Origin: Chitinophagales bacterium
GTDB taxonomy: Bacteria; Bacteroidota; Bacteroidia; Chitinophagales; Chitinophagaceae
Direction: 5' to 3'
DNA: 64,000 bases
Assembly (NCBI GenBank): GCA_017303855.1
Contig: JAFLBL010000012.1
Span: forward strand, 53,105 to 117,104
In this document: positions 43,538-52,326 of the stretch, in pieces
How positions within the stretch are numbered: the stretch's first letter is position 1
How the letters are laid out: each line of letters begins with the position of its first letter
Notes under the pieces: generated by a model
What the model saw: only the letters and a program-made list of their open reading frames with translations
What the model was told of the DNA's origin: nothing
Database searches by the model: none
Position numbers and translations under genes: made by a program

Positions 43538-45667
43538 TTATTTTACTAACTGGTATACCAGTAAGCTGAGTAAATAAGCGAGGCCGGTCATATATACTAA
43601 TTGTATAACGGGCCATTTCCAGCTGCGGGTCTCTCTTTTTACCACCGCCAGCGTACTCATACACTGCATGGCAAATACATAAAAGATCAGGAGAGATAAC
43701 CCGCTGGCGAGTGTAAAGACCGGCGTGCCATCGGGGCGTACCGCCGCTTTCATCTTTTCTTTTAATAATGAGGATCCGTCGTCGTCGTCACCCACACTGT
43801 ATAGCGTAGCCATGGTACCGACAAACACTTCGCGTGCGGCAAAAGAAGTGACAAGGGCAATACCTATTTTCCAATCATACCCCAATGGGGCAATGGCCGG
43901 CTCCAGCGATTTACCAATGATACCCGCATAAGAGCGTTCCAGTTTTTCGGTATGATAGGCTTTATTCAGTTGAGCGGCATCGGCACCGGGTGCGGTTTTC
44001 AGTTGTTCATATTTCGCCGTAATCTGCTGCATGGTATTTCCGGGACCGAATGAACTAAGCGCCCAGAGCACCAGGCTGATGATCATGATAATTTTACCCG
44101 CATCCACTACAAAGATCCGGGCTTTGCTGATCATGGTGGGCAATACATTTTTCCAACGGGGCGCCCGGTACGTGGGCAGTTCAAGTATGAAAAAACTTTT
44201 CTCCTTAATATGAATAAACCATTTGGCAATATAGGAGACAATCAGGGCCATCAGCAAACCCAGTAAATAAAGGCCCATCATCACCAATCCCTGCAGACTG
44301 AGAAAGCCGAGTATAAAATTCCGGGGTATTACCAATGAAATAAGGATGGTATAGACGGGCAGCCGGGCGGAACAACTCATCAGCGGAGTGATCAGTATCG
44401 TGAGCAGCCGCTCTTTCCGGTTTTCAATATTGCGCGCACTCATGATGGCGGGTACGGCACAGGCAAAACCACTGATCATGGGCATAACACTTTTTCCATT
44501 CAGACCAACACTCCGCATCAGCCGGTCAGAGAGAAAACTGATCCTTGCCATATACCCGCTGTCTTCCAGTAATGTGATCAGGCCAAACAGAATCATAATC
44601 TGTGGCACAAACAAGAGAATACCACTGAGTCCGGCGATCACCCCGTTCAGCAAGAGATCGGTCCAGCGGGTGTCGGGCAGATTGGCGGACAACAACTGGG
44701 ATATTTTAGAAAAACCCAGGTCAATCCAGTCCATCGGGTACTGTGCCAGCCAGAACACGCTCTGAAAAAGCAGGAAAAGAACACCCAGCAAAATCAGGTA
44801 ACCCCAGCGGCGGTGCAGGAGCAGATTATCGAGCCGCTCCGTGAAAATGGATTTCTGCAACGGATCCGGTTCCGATACCGCCTGCTGCATGATCTGCCGG
44901 ATGCGGCTATACCGTTGTAATATTTCCTCGGCCTGGGTCTTGGTAGGATTAAACTGGTTACGGATTTCAATATTTTCTATAGTATCCTGTTCAACCGCCG
45001 TCAGATCGAAAGTTTCGTGATTAATGAGATAGTGAATCGCTTTATAGTCGCTGAGTTGCGGGTAATGTCCTTTAATCTCTTCAATCGGGGCTGCTGCCAG
45101 GGCATTATTATCAATAAAATCCCGAACGGGAGGCTTATACGCCTGCTGTACCGTAAGCTGAATCGCTTTTTTCAATTCGGCAACGCCCTTGTTTTTTCTA
45201 GGGTTTACGGCGATCACCGGTACACCCAGTTCCCGCTCAAGGGTAGGAAGGTCAATTTTGATTCCTTTTTGCCGGGCCAGATCCATCATCGTGAGTACCA
45301 CCACTACGGGTACTTTCAGGTCAATGATCTGGCTGCAGAAGAGGAGGTTTCGTTTCAGATTGCTGGCATCGGCCACCGCAATAATCACATCGGCTTTAAT
45401 GTCCTGGTCCTGCCCGATCAGTACTTTATAACTCACCCACTCATCCAGCCGCTTCGGATACAGGCTGTACGAACCCGGCAGGTCAATGATTTCGCCACTG
45501 AAACCACCAAAATCGGCATGACCGGTCTTTTTATCTACAGTAACCCCGGGAAAGTTGCCCACCTGCTGGTTCAGCCCGGTAAGACAGTTAAACAACGAGC
45601 TTTTGCCGCTGTTAGGGTTGCCGACCAGGGCAATATGAATCCTGTTTTTTTCCACGATAAGTGACAA
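43538..45667 (-). CDS. feoB: ferrous iron transporter FeoB
   Basis: 709 residues. GTPase motifs: G1 GNPNSGKSS (16-24), G3 DLPGSYSL, and a G4 TMMD, where the usual first Asn of NxxD is Thr; this is seen in relatives and should be checked. The GDI region and the membrane domain (from about 280) with the two Gate regions and Cys/Met-containing SARLPVYTI and FVGTMATLYS motifs are complete. FeoB moves Fe(II) across the inner membrane using GTP. A -7 element TATTTTTG (minus, 45685-45692) stands 17 nt upstream. Confidence 0.96.
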   Translation of the reverse strand: MSLIVEKNRIHIALVGNPNSGKSSLFNCLTGLNQQVGNFPGVTVDKKTGHADFGGFSGEIIDLPGSYSLYPKRLDEWVSYKVLIGQDQDIKADVIIAVADASNLKRNLLFCSQIIDLKVPVVVVLTMMDLARQKGIKIDLPTLERELGVPVIAVNPRKNKGVAELKKAIQLTVQQAYKPPVRDFIDNNALAAAPIEEIKGHYPQLSDYKAIHYLINHETFDLTAVEQDTIENIEIRNQFNPTKTQAEEILQRYSRIRQIMQQAVSEPDPLQKSIFTERLDNLLLHRRWGYLILLGVLFLLFQSVFWLAQYPMDWIDLGFSKISQLLSANLPDTRWTDLLLNGVIAGLSGILLFVPQIMILFGLITLLEDSGYMARISFLSDRLMRSVGLNGKSVMPMISGFACAVPAIMSARNIENRKERLLTILITPLMSCSARLPVYTILISLVIPRNFILGFLSLQGLVMMGLYLLGLLMALIVSYIAKWFIHIKEKSFFILELPTYRAPRWKNVLPTMISKARIFVVDAGKIIMIISLVLWALSSFGPGNTMQQITAKYEQLKTAPGADAAQLNKAYHTEKLERSYAGIIGKSLEPAIAPLGYDWKIGIALVTSFAAREVFVGTMATLYSVGDDDDGSSLLKEKMKAAVRPDGTPVFTLASGLSLLIFYVFAMQCMSTLAVVKRETRSWKWPVIQLVYMTGLAYLLSLLVYQLVK

Positions 45668-45684
45668 CTATTCAATAAGAAAGG

Positions 45685-45692
45685 CAAAAATA
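45685..45692 (-). promoter_or_regulatory. candidate -7 element TATTTTTG for feoB
   Basis: Perfect TAnnTTTG on the minus strand, 17 nt before the feoB start at 45667. Shares the 160-bp divergent region with the M28 peptidase promoter. Confidence 0.5.
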
Positions 45693-45801
45693 TTGCGGGA
45701 GAAGGAAACCGCCTTACGAAATACGGTTTTTAGTACGGGCAATCCGGAAAAAGATTGACCGAAATCTGGCAATTATCCCCGGGAAAAACGGCCGGGGACA
45801 A

Positions 45802-45809
45802 TACCTTTG
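45802..45809 (+). promoter_or_regulatory. candidate -7 element TACCTTTG for the M28 peptidase operon
   Basis: Perfect TAnnTTTG, 21 nt before the ATG at 45831. It also decides the start: the alternative TTG start at 45807 would lie inside this box. Confidence 0.55.
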
Positions 45810-45830
45810 CAACTTATCAATCATTTTTCT

Positions 45831-47513
45831 ATGTTTTCTTACCGCTCCGGACTTTCATTGGGAATCGTATTGTTGCTTACCGCCTGTTCTTCTTCCAAAA
45901 AAATAAACAAGGAAGAGGTACAGTTGCCGGTTAATCTTAAATCACATATCAGCTACCTGGCCGATGATAAACTGGAAGGCCGTCGCACAGGTACACCCGG
46001 AGAAAAACTGGCAATGGAATATATCAGCGGTCAGTTCAGCAGTATCGGTTTACAGGCCAAGGGAACGAATGGCTTTTACCAGGCGTTTGAAGTAAACGAA
46101 GGAAAACAAATGGATCCTTCCACCCAATTCAGCATCAATGGCAATAAACTGGAGGCGGGGAAAGATTTTTTCCCGATGGCCTATAGTGCCGGCATTTCAA
46201 TGGAAGCGCTACCGTCTATTGCGGTACAGGAAGCAGAAATGCCCTGGTTTGTGGATCTGAAAGACGCGCTGGACGAAAACAAAAGCAATCCGCATTTTGA
46301 CCTCAGCAATTATGTGTATACCAATTGCAAAAAAGCAAAGGATAAAGGAGCCACGGCGGTGATATTATATAATAGTTCCGCCACTGATGATAAACTGGCA
46401 TTTAACGGAAAGGATAAATCTGAAACCCTGACCATTCCGGTGATTTATATAAAGAAAGAAGCCGCGGCAAAATATTTTAAAGATCCTTCGGCCACACTCA
46501 ATGTGAAGTTTACCGTTTCCCTGAGTGATAAGAAAAGAACCGGGCATAATGTGGTGGGTTATTTAGACAATGGCGCGGCCACCACCGTGGTACTCGGTGC
46601 CCACTTTGATCACCTGGGATATGGGGAAGACGGCAACTCAAGAAACACCACTACGGAGCCGGCCATTCATAACGGCGCGGATGATAATGCCAGCGGTACA
46701 GCGGCGTTAATTGAAATAGCCAAACGACTCAAAAACGGTACGGCAAAAAACAACAACTATCTCTTTATATCTTTTTCCGGTGAAGAACTCGGTTTATATG
46801 GTTCCAAATATTTTACCGATCACCCCACCATTGATCTGAAGACCGTAAACTATATGATCAATATGGATATGGTGGGCCGGCTGAACGACAGCAGTAAAGT
46901 GCTGACCATTGGCGGGTTTGGCACCTCTCCTGCCTGGGAGAAAGTAATCAATAACTATGATTTTTTCAAACTGCCGTATAAGACCAATATACAGCCGCCG
47001 CTGGTCATCCGCACCGACAGCAGCGGTACCGGTCCGAGTGATCATACTTCTTTTTATCGCAAAGACATTCCGGTTCTGTTTTATTTTACCGGCCTGCATA
47101 CGGATTACCATAAACCCAGCGATGATGCGGATAAAATCAATTATACCGGTGAAGCCCTGATCATCCGCCATATGCTGGGCGTAATACACGGCCTCAATGC
47201 GGAACCCCGGCTCGCCTTTCTCAAAACCCGCGAAGCGCAAACCACCACCTCCGCCCGCTTCAGTGTATCAATGGGCATCATGCCGGATTATACCTGGTCG
47301 GGCACGGGCCTCCGTTCAGACGGAGTAAGTGAGGGTAAGCCGGCACAAAAAGCCGGACTGAAAGCCGGTGATATTATTCTGCAGATCGGTGACTTTAAGA
47401 TTACGTCTATGGAAAGCTATATGCAGACCCTGGGCAAGTTTAAAAAAGGAGATACCGTTAAAGTGATTTACCTGCGGGGTAAAGACACCCTGACCACCAC
47501 GGTTCAGTTCTAA
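45831..47513 (+). CDS. M28 zinc aminopeptidase lipoprotein with PA insert and C-terminal PDZ
   Basis: 560 residues from the ATG at 45831. Lipobox LLTACSSS (Cys at about 18) marks an outer-membrane lipoprotein. A PA-like insert (about 100-230) is followed by the M28 catalytic part: AHFDHLGYG (His, Asp), NGADDNASG (Asp), SGEELGLYG (Glu), NMDMVGR (Asp) and SDHTSFY (His). A PDZ domain closes the protein (about 470-560; GSxAxxAGLKAGDIILQIG-like). It probably cleaves N-terminal residues of exported peptides. Operon: IPExxxVDY follows after 15 bp. Confidence 0.93.
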   Translation: MFSYRSGLSLGIVLLLTACSSSKKINKEEVQLPVNLKSHISYLADDKLEGRRTGTPGEKLAMEYISGQFSSIGLQAKGTNGFYQAFEVNEGKQMDPSTQFSINGNKLEAGKDFFPMAYSAGISMEALPSIAVQEAEMPWFVDLKDALDENKSNPHFDLSNYVYTNCKKAKDKGATAVILYNSSATDDKLAFNGKDKSETLTIPVIYIKKEAAAKYFKDPSATLNVKFTVSLSDKKRTGHNVVGYLDNGAATTVVLGAHFDHLGYGEDGNSRNTTTEPAIHNGADDNASGTAALIEIAKRLKNGTAKNNNYLFISFSGEELGLYGSKYFTDHPTIDLKTVNYMINMDMVGRLNDSSKVLTIGGFGTSPAWEKVINNYDFFKLPYKTNIQPPLVIRTDSSGTGPSDHTSFYRKDIPVLFYFTGLHTDYHKPSDDADKINYTGEALIIRHMLGVIHGLNAEPRLAFLKTREAQTTTSARFSVSMGIMPDYTWSGTGLRSDGVSEGKPAQKAGLKAGDIILQIGDFKITSMESYMQTLGKFKKGDTVKVIYLRGKDTLTTTVQF

Positions 47514-47528
47514 AACGTAAATTACAGA

Positions 47529-47972
47529 ATGGCCGAAAAAAACAAACTGGTACTCGATACCCGGGAACTCACCGATGGGTTTTTTGAAGATACCCGTTTG
47601 CTCGGCATCATGGCCCCGATAAAAGGGTACCAGTTCTGCTGGCATCTCAACAATTCAATCGGCCTTGATTTCCGGATCAATGATATTGAGATAAAAGTCA
47701 TCAAAAAGAAGCGCGATTATTTTTTCTCTGTCTATGAATACCGCGTACCCACCGGCTCGCTGGAACATTTTATTTATGATAACCAGTTCGACGGAGAGTA
47801 CCTCCTGCCCGAATTCAAACACTTCGATTTTCTCTGGCTGATGAAAGGCGATGAAGTAAATGACGACACCCTCCAGGAAACCATTCAGACGATCCGGAGT
47901 ATTAATAGTGTGCAGCTGGTGGCGGAGCTTTCGATAGAGCAGATAAAGAATAAGGAGAATCTTGTGTTTTAA
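47529..47972 (+). CDS. IPExxxVDY family protein
   Basis: 147 residues. Bacteroidota-restricted family defined by an IPExxxVDYFW-like motif; here it reads LLPEFKHFDFLWLMKG. The N-terminal half is beta-rich and the C-terminal half ends in a helix (IQTIRSINSVQLVAEL) that is typical of the family. Function unknown. Located 15 bp after the M28 peptidase. Confidence 0.85.
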   Translation: MAEKNKLVLDTRELTDGFFEDTRLLGIMAPIKGYQFCWHLNNSIGLDFRINDIEIKVIKKKRDYFFSVYEYRVPTGSLEHFIYDNQFDGEYLLPEFKHFDFLWLMKGDEVNDDTLQETIQTIRSINSVQLVAELSIEQIKNKENLVF

Positions 47973-47997
47973 TCATAATCGGGCAAACGTTAAGAAA

Positions 47998-48132
47998 GGA
48001 TGAGTAATGAGTAATCAGTAATGAGTAGCTGATCGCACATAACTATATTTCTGAACTTCCCGCGTAGAGAAAAGTTCTTACTTTTTATTATTTTCCACAG
48101 CTACTCATTACTCATTATTAATTACTCATTTT
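47998..48132. repeat. GAGTAATGAGTAATGA word-array inverted repeat, second locus
   Basis: Left arm 48000-48029 (GATGAGTAATGAGTAATCAG, TAATGAGTAGCTG) and right arm 48098-48131 (AGCTACTCATTACTCATTAT, TAATTACTCATT) are complementary, with a core of about 68 nt. Same word as at 21294-21418; both cores contain CTTCCCGCG. It separates two genes of the same operon direction. Confidence 0.8.
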
Positions 48133-48145
48133 TACATCTCCTGCT

Positions 48146-48394
48146 ATGTGGACACAAACCAACAACAAACTCTACCGCAAATTCACTTTCGCCAATTTCA
48201 GCGAAGCCTTTGCCTTTATGACTAGAGTGGCAATTGAAGCGGAAAAGATGGATCATCATCCGTTGTGGACCAATGTATATAATACGGTGGAGATCTGGCT
48301 GAGTACCCATGACGCGGGAGATATCGTTACGGAGAAAGATCATCAGCTGGCGGCAAAGATTGACGGCTTATTATCAATACGGATACATGTATAA
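48146..48394 (+). CDS. phhB: pterin-4a-carbinolamine dehydratase
   Basis: 82 residues, shorter than the usual ~100 because the N-terminal strand is trimmed. The catalytic motif [20 protein letters not shown] and [17 protein letters not shown] matches PCD (two His in the DHHP motif, His in THD). It recycles tetrahydrobiopterin or acts on molybdopterin-like pterins. Next gene overlaps by 8 bp. Confidence 0.9.
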   Translation: MWTQTNNKLYRKFTFANFSEAFAFMTRVAIEAEKMDHHPLWTNVYNTVEIWLSTHDAGDIVTEKDHQLAAKIDGLLSIRIHV

Positions 48395-48749
48395 ACAACT
48401 CTTTTTCCTTTTAGTAACGGCTTTGTTTTGTTCCTGCAATAACGGAGGTCCGGTTGACGGAGGCCCTTGTCAGTATAAGGAAACAAGGTACCCGGCCCGG
48501 TTGATCAAACTGGAAACGCATGACAGTATGCGGTACAATGCCTGGTTAGAACTGGAAGCCGGTATCACTTTACCGGACAGAAAAGACACCGTATTTTCAG
48601 AGAGGTTAAACGGCGGTCCGCTTTATGCGGAACAGATCGGTAAAGACTCCATTGCGGTTGGTAAAGTATATACGTTAGTAAGAAAGGAAATTATTGAAGG
48701 CCATTGTACCCCCCGTGTGGATATGATCCTTTTCGAAATAAAACAATAA
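48387..48749 (+). CDS. small lipoprotein, function unknown
   Basis: 120 residues from the ATG at 48387 (the longer frame would overlap the dehydratase heavily). Lipobox ALFCSC (Cys at about 16). The mature protein is beta-rich and contains [17 protein letters not shown] and a final [13 protein letters not shown] strand. No family is recognised. Its start overlaps the end of the dehydratase by 8 bp, so the two are translationally coupled. Confidence 0.65.
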   Translation: MYKQLFFLLVTALFCSCNNGGPVDGGPCQYKETRYPARLIKLETHDSMRYNAWLELEAGITLPDRKDTVFSERLNGGPLYAEQIGKDSIAVGKVYTLVRKEIIEGHCTPRVDMILFEIKQ

Positions 48750-48752
48750 TAA

Positions 48753-49673
48753 GTGCCGGCAGCTTCCACCATATTAATGATTCGTCCCGCCGCGTTTGGG
48801 TATAACGACGAAACCGCGGCCAATAATTTTTTCCAGCACCATCCGGATATAAACCGGGAAGCGCTGCAGGAAATGGCCCTGGCAGAATTTGATGCCATGG
48901 TGGAGATACTCCGGCAACAGGATGTGGATGAGCTGGTGTTACAGGATAGCAAAGAACCCCCCAAGCCCGATGCCGTATTTCCCAATAACTGGCTCAGTAC
49001 TTCTCCTGACGGAAAAATATTTATCTATCCGATGTATGCCGCCAACCGGCGTACGGAGAAAAGAGATGAATTACTGAAACAACTGGCGGAACAGTTTATT
49101 GTATCCGATGTACAGGACTGGAGCGAATATGAAGCGGAGGGCCGCTTCCTCGAAGGTACCGGCAGTATGGTGATAGATCATGAACATGAAATGATCTATG
49201 CCGCCATATCCGAAAGAACCAGCCTGGCCGTATTGGAAAAATTTGCGTCCGGCAACGGGTTCCAGGCCATTGTATTCCTGGCTACGGATATGGAAGGCAA
49301 ACCGGTCTATCATACCAATGTGGTAATGGCCCTGGGAGAAAAATTTGCCGTGCTTTGTGAAGAAGCGATAGAAGAAGAATGGGAGCTGATTGCCGTGACG
49401 CAATTACTGGAAACTTCGCATCATACAATCATTCCCATTACCCGGGAACAGATGTATGCATTTGCCGGCAATATGCTGGAGATAAAAAACAGGAAGGGAG
49501 AATCGCTTATTGTTCTCAGTGAAACAGCGAAGCGGGCCCTGCGGCCGGAGCAGCTGACCAAACTGGAAACATTCGGAAAACTTATACCCGTCTCCGTACC
49601 TACTATTGAAAAAGTGGAAGGAGGCAGTGTGCGTTGTATGATGGCCGAAATCTTTTTAAAAAGAAAAACTTAA
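48753..49673 (+). CDS. CtlX-type guanidino-modifying hydrolase (citrulline/arginine-related)
   Basis: 306 residues, GTG start at 48753 (3 bp after the previous stop); the N-terminus [19 protein letters not shown] fits the family, so this start is preferred over ATG 48777. Motifs of the amidinotransferase/arginine deiminase fold: FPNNW (about 76), GTGSMVIDH, the His region [11 protein letters not shown], and the C-terminal catalytic Cys in [12 protein letters not shown] (Cys295). The substrate is probably a guanidino compound. Converges with selD with a 4-bp overlap. Confidence 0.85.
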   Translation: MPAASTILMIRPAAFGYNDETAANNFFQHHPDINREALQEMALAEFDAMVEILRQQDVDELVLQDSKEPPKPDAVFPNNWLSTSPDGKIFIYPMYAANRRTEKRDELLKQLAEQFIVSDVQDWSEYEAEGRFLEGTGSMVIDHEHEMIYAAISERTSLAVLEKFASGNGFQAIVFLATDMEGKPVYHTNVVMALGEKFAVLCEEAIEEEWELIAVTQLLETSHHTIIPITREQMYAFAGNMLEIKNRKGESLIVLSETAKRALRPEQLTKLETFGKLIPVSVPTIEKVEGGSVRCMMAEIFLKRKT

Positions 49674-50725
49674 GGCAGAATCACTACGGCCTTCTCCGCT
49701 TTTGCCGTGATTTGTCCGATCGGCGTGATGAATTCACCCAATCCGGTTTTTCCCATTAGCGCGGTTACATCGTCTTTCGCCGATGCCGCCACGGCTATCA
49801 GTAATCCGCCATTGGTCTGCGGATCCGGCAATAACTTAAACGCTTCCGCCACCGGTGTTCCTTTTTCAAACTTCACTTTTTCGCCATAACTGCTCCAGTT
49901 GCGCGTAGTACCATCGGGGAATACGCCCTGTGTGATATACTCTTTAACACCGGGAATCGCGGGGATCTTATCATACCAGACTTCCGCACTCAGTCCGCTG
50001 CCTTCTGCCATTTCGATCAGGTGACCCAGGAATCCGAAGCCGGTAACATCCGTCATGGCGTGTACGCCTTTTATTTTGCCGAGCTCCTCTCCTGTTTTAT
50101 TCAGCGTGGTCATTTGCCGGATAATAACATCCAGCAATTCATCCGTAATCAATCCTCTTTTCTGTGCCGTGGATAAAATACCCACGCCCAGCGGTTTGGT
50201 GAGAAATAACAAATCGCCTTCCTGTGCGGTATTATTCTGTTTCAGGTTTTCAATAGGGAGAATGCCTGTAACCGCCAGTCCGAAGATCGGCTCGGGTGAG
50301 TCAATACTGTGTCCGCCCGCCAGGGGAATACCCGCTTCGAGACAGATACTCCTTCCGCCTTCCACTACTTTCTGCGCCACTTCGGCCGGCAGCTTATTTA
50401 CCGGCCAGCCCAGCACCGCAATAGCCATCAGGGGTTTGCCGCCCATAGCATACACATCACTGATGGAATTGGCGGCGGCAATCCGTCCGAAGGCATAGGG
50501 ATCATCCACTATCGGCATAAAAAAATCCGTGGTGGAAATGATGGCGGTACCATTGCCCAGGTCATAAACCGCCGCATCGTCACGACTATGATTGCCGACG
50601 AGTAAATTTTCGTTATCCGGAAATGCAACAGATGTTTTAAGAATTTCATCCAGCACTTTGGGGGCAATCTTGCAGCCACAACCGGCGCCATGGGAGTATT
50701 GTGTAAGACGGATAGCTTCTGTCAT
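49670..50725 (-). CDS. selD: selenide, water dikinase SelD
   Basis: 351 residues. Active-site region SHGAGCGCK (Cys16, Lys19), the ATP/Mg site [27 protein letters not shown], and the C-terminal [10 protein letters not shown] are all present. It makes selenophosphate from selenide and ATP. It carries Cys, not Sec, at the catalytic position. No selA, selB, selC-tRNA or mnmH is within the window, so the selenium product could be selenouridine or selenocysteine made elsewhere. Confidence 0.95.
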   Translation of the reverse strand: MTEAIRLTQYSHGAGCGCKIAPKVLDEILKTSVAFPDNENLLVGNHSRDDAAVYDLGNGTAIISTTDFFMPIVDDPYAFGRIAAANSISDVYAMGGKPLMAIAVLGWPVNKLPAEVAQKVVEGGRSICLEAGIPLAGGHSIDSPEPIFGLAVTGILPIENLKQNNTAQEGDLLFLTKPLGVGILSTAQKRGLITDELLDVIIRQMTTLNKTGEELGKIKGVHAMTDVTGFGFLGHLIEMAEGSGLSAEVWYDKIPAIPGVKEYITQGVFPDGTTRNWSSYGEKVKFEKGTPVAEAFKLLPDPQTNGGLLIAVAASAKDDVTALMGKTGLGEFITPIGQITAKAEKAVVILP

Positions 50726-50802
50726 ATCAATGGTATTGGCTGCAAATCTCGGTATAGTTTGATTAACTTTAGTACGCTTCCTTTAATTCATAAAAAAAGC
50801 AG

Positions 50803-52314
50803 ATGTATTCAATCCGTAAATGCTGGCTGATACTTTTATTACTGGTAACCATTAACAGTATGGCACAAATAAAAACACCCGGCGTGGTTGTCCGGGAAAT
50901 AGCCGCGTTTCCTGCTTCGGTAGCACAGGTGGAAACAGCCATTCCGGTCTTTATCGGCTATACCGAAAAAGCCGATGATAAACGCCCCGGAGATCTCCGC
51001 TTTGTAGCGCGCAGAATCAGTTCAATGGATGAGTTTGAAAAATATTATGGGAGTGCCGCTCCGGCGGAGATTTCAAAAATTCAGCTGGATGCCGGTCATA
51101 AGGTAGTATCCGCCACGATTGCGCCCCCCATTTATTTTTTGCACCCGTCCCTGCTTTTATTTCTTCAGAATGGCGGGCAGGCATTCTATGTTGTTTCCAT
51201 TGGCGGCTTTACCGGCACGCCCGGTCAGCAGGATTTTGAAAAAGGCATACAGGCAGCCGCCAAAGCGGATGAACCGGCGATGGTATTATTTCCGGATGCG
51301 GTGAGTTTACCTGCCGGCCAGTTATATGCGGTGCAGCAAAAAGCCCTGGAGAAGGCCGGGTTGCTTGCCGATCGTTTTTGTATACTGGATCTGAAATATG
51401 CGGCGGATATATCCGCTCAGCAAAATGCGGTGAAAGAATTCAGGTCCGGCATCGGCCAGCAGCAACTCAGAAACGGTGCCGCCTATGCGCCGTTTTTTAA
51501 AATTGACTTTCCGTATGAGTATACAAAATACAGGTATTGGAAAAATGCAATCTGGGTGGACAGCCGGCAGGTGAGCCCGAAACAACTCACTCCCGATCCG
51601 GCGATATGGCAGAAAATAGATGAACTGGAAAATTTGCCGGTAACCGATCCGGCCTATCAGGTAAAGGAAAGCGAATTGGTGCGGAGCCTTCCGGTATTAA
51701 AACAGATAGTGGATTGGCTGTGGCGTCAGCAGGTAATTATACCGCCATCCGGAGCGGTGGCAGGAGTATATGCGGGGGTTGACAGGAAAGCGGGCGTCTG
51801 GAAGGCGCCGGCGAATATTTCCGTGTCAGGAATACGCGGTGTGTCTGTAGTAATTAATAACAACGACCAGGAATCAATGAATGTGGATCTGATATCCGGC
51901 AAATCGGTAAATGCCATCCGGGACTTTACCGGCAAGGGCTTCCTGGTATGGGGTGCCCGGACACTTGCGGGCAATGACAATGAGTGGAAATATGTACCCA
52001 TCCGGCGCTTTTTCCTGATGGTGGAGGAGTCGGTGAAGAAAGCCACGCAGCCCTTTGTGTTTGAGCCCAACGATGCCAATACCTGGGCGAAAATAAAATT
52101 GATGATTGAGAATTATCTTTTCCAGTTATGGAAGAACGGGGCATTAATGGGAACAAAACCTGAGCATGCTTATTTTGTCAAACTGGGTCTGGGTCAAACC
52201 ATGACGCAGCAGGATATACTCGAAGGAAAACTGAATGTGGAAATCGGCATGGCGCCCGTAAGGCCGGCAGAATTTATAGTCCTGCGGTTTCAGTTGAAGA
52301 TGCTGACGAAATAA
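50803..52314 (+). CDS. phage/contractile-injection tail sheath-like protein with an apparent signal peptide
   Basis: 503 residues. The canonical sheath start MAQIKTPGVVVREI lies at residue 20, preceded by a hydrophobic segment MYSIRKCWLILLLLVTINS, so a signal peptide of about 21 residues is likely (end SMAQ). The rest matches eCIS sheaths: AQVETAIPVFIGYTEKA (45-60), the middle domain, and a conserved C-terminal domain with SVNAIRDFTGKGFLVWGARTL, IRRFFLMVEESV, FEPNDANTWAKIKLMIENYL and RPAEFIVLRF. In injection systems the sheath is cytoplasmic and contracts around a tube. No other tail gene is present nearby. Confidence 0.8.
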   Translation: MYSIRKCWLILLLLVTINSMAQIKTPGVVVREIAAFPASVAQVETAIPVFIGYTEKADDKRPGDLRFVARRISSMDEFEKYYGSAAPAEISKIQLDAGHKVVSATIAPPIYFLHPSLLLFLQNGGQAFYVVSIGGFTGTPGQQDFEKGIQAAAKADEPAMVLFPDAVSLPAGQLYAVQQKALEKAGLLADRFCILDLKYAADISAQQNAVKEFRSGIGQQQLRNGAAYAPFFKIDFPYEYTKYRYWKNAIWVDSRQVSPKQLTPDPAIWQKIDELENLPVTDPAYQVKESELVRSLPVLKQIVDWLWRQQVIIPPSGAVAGVYAGVDRKAGVWKAPANISVSGIRGVSVVINNNDQESMNVDLISGKSVNAIRDFTGKGFLVWGARTLAGNDNEWKYVPIRRFFLMVEESVKKATQPFVFEPNDANTWAKIKLMIENYLFQLWKNGALMGTKPEHAYFVKLGLGQTMTQQDILEGKLNVEIGMAPVRPAEFIVLRFQLKMLTK

Positions 52315-52326
52315 GCCGGCTTATTT
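52309..52326. other. 18-bp loop-less palindrome overlapping both stop codons of convergent genes
   Basis: AAATAAGCCGGCTTATTT is a perfect palindrome. The sheath gene stop TAA (52312-52314) and the reversed TAA stop of the next gene (52321-52323) lie symmetrically inside it. As DNA it is a dyad; as RNA it has no loop, so it would not be a strong terminator. Confidence 0.8.

Noticed and set aside
45807..45830. TTG start for the M28 peptidase
   Set aside because: It lies inside a perfect -7 promoter element, and the ATG at 45831 gives a clean lipoprotein signal.
50803..52314. Prophage or complete contractile injection system
   Set aside because: Only the sheath-like gene is present; neighbours are selD and an esterase, and no other structural, lysis or integrase gene was found in the window.
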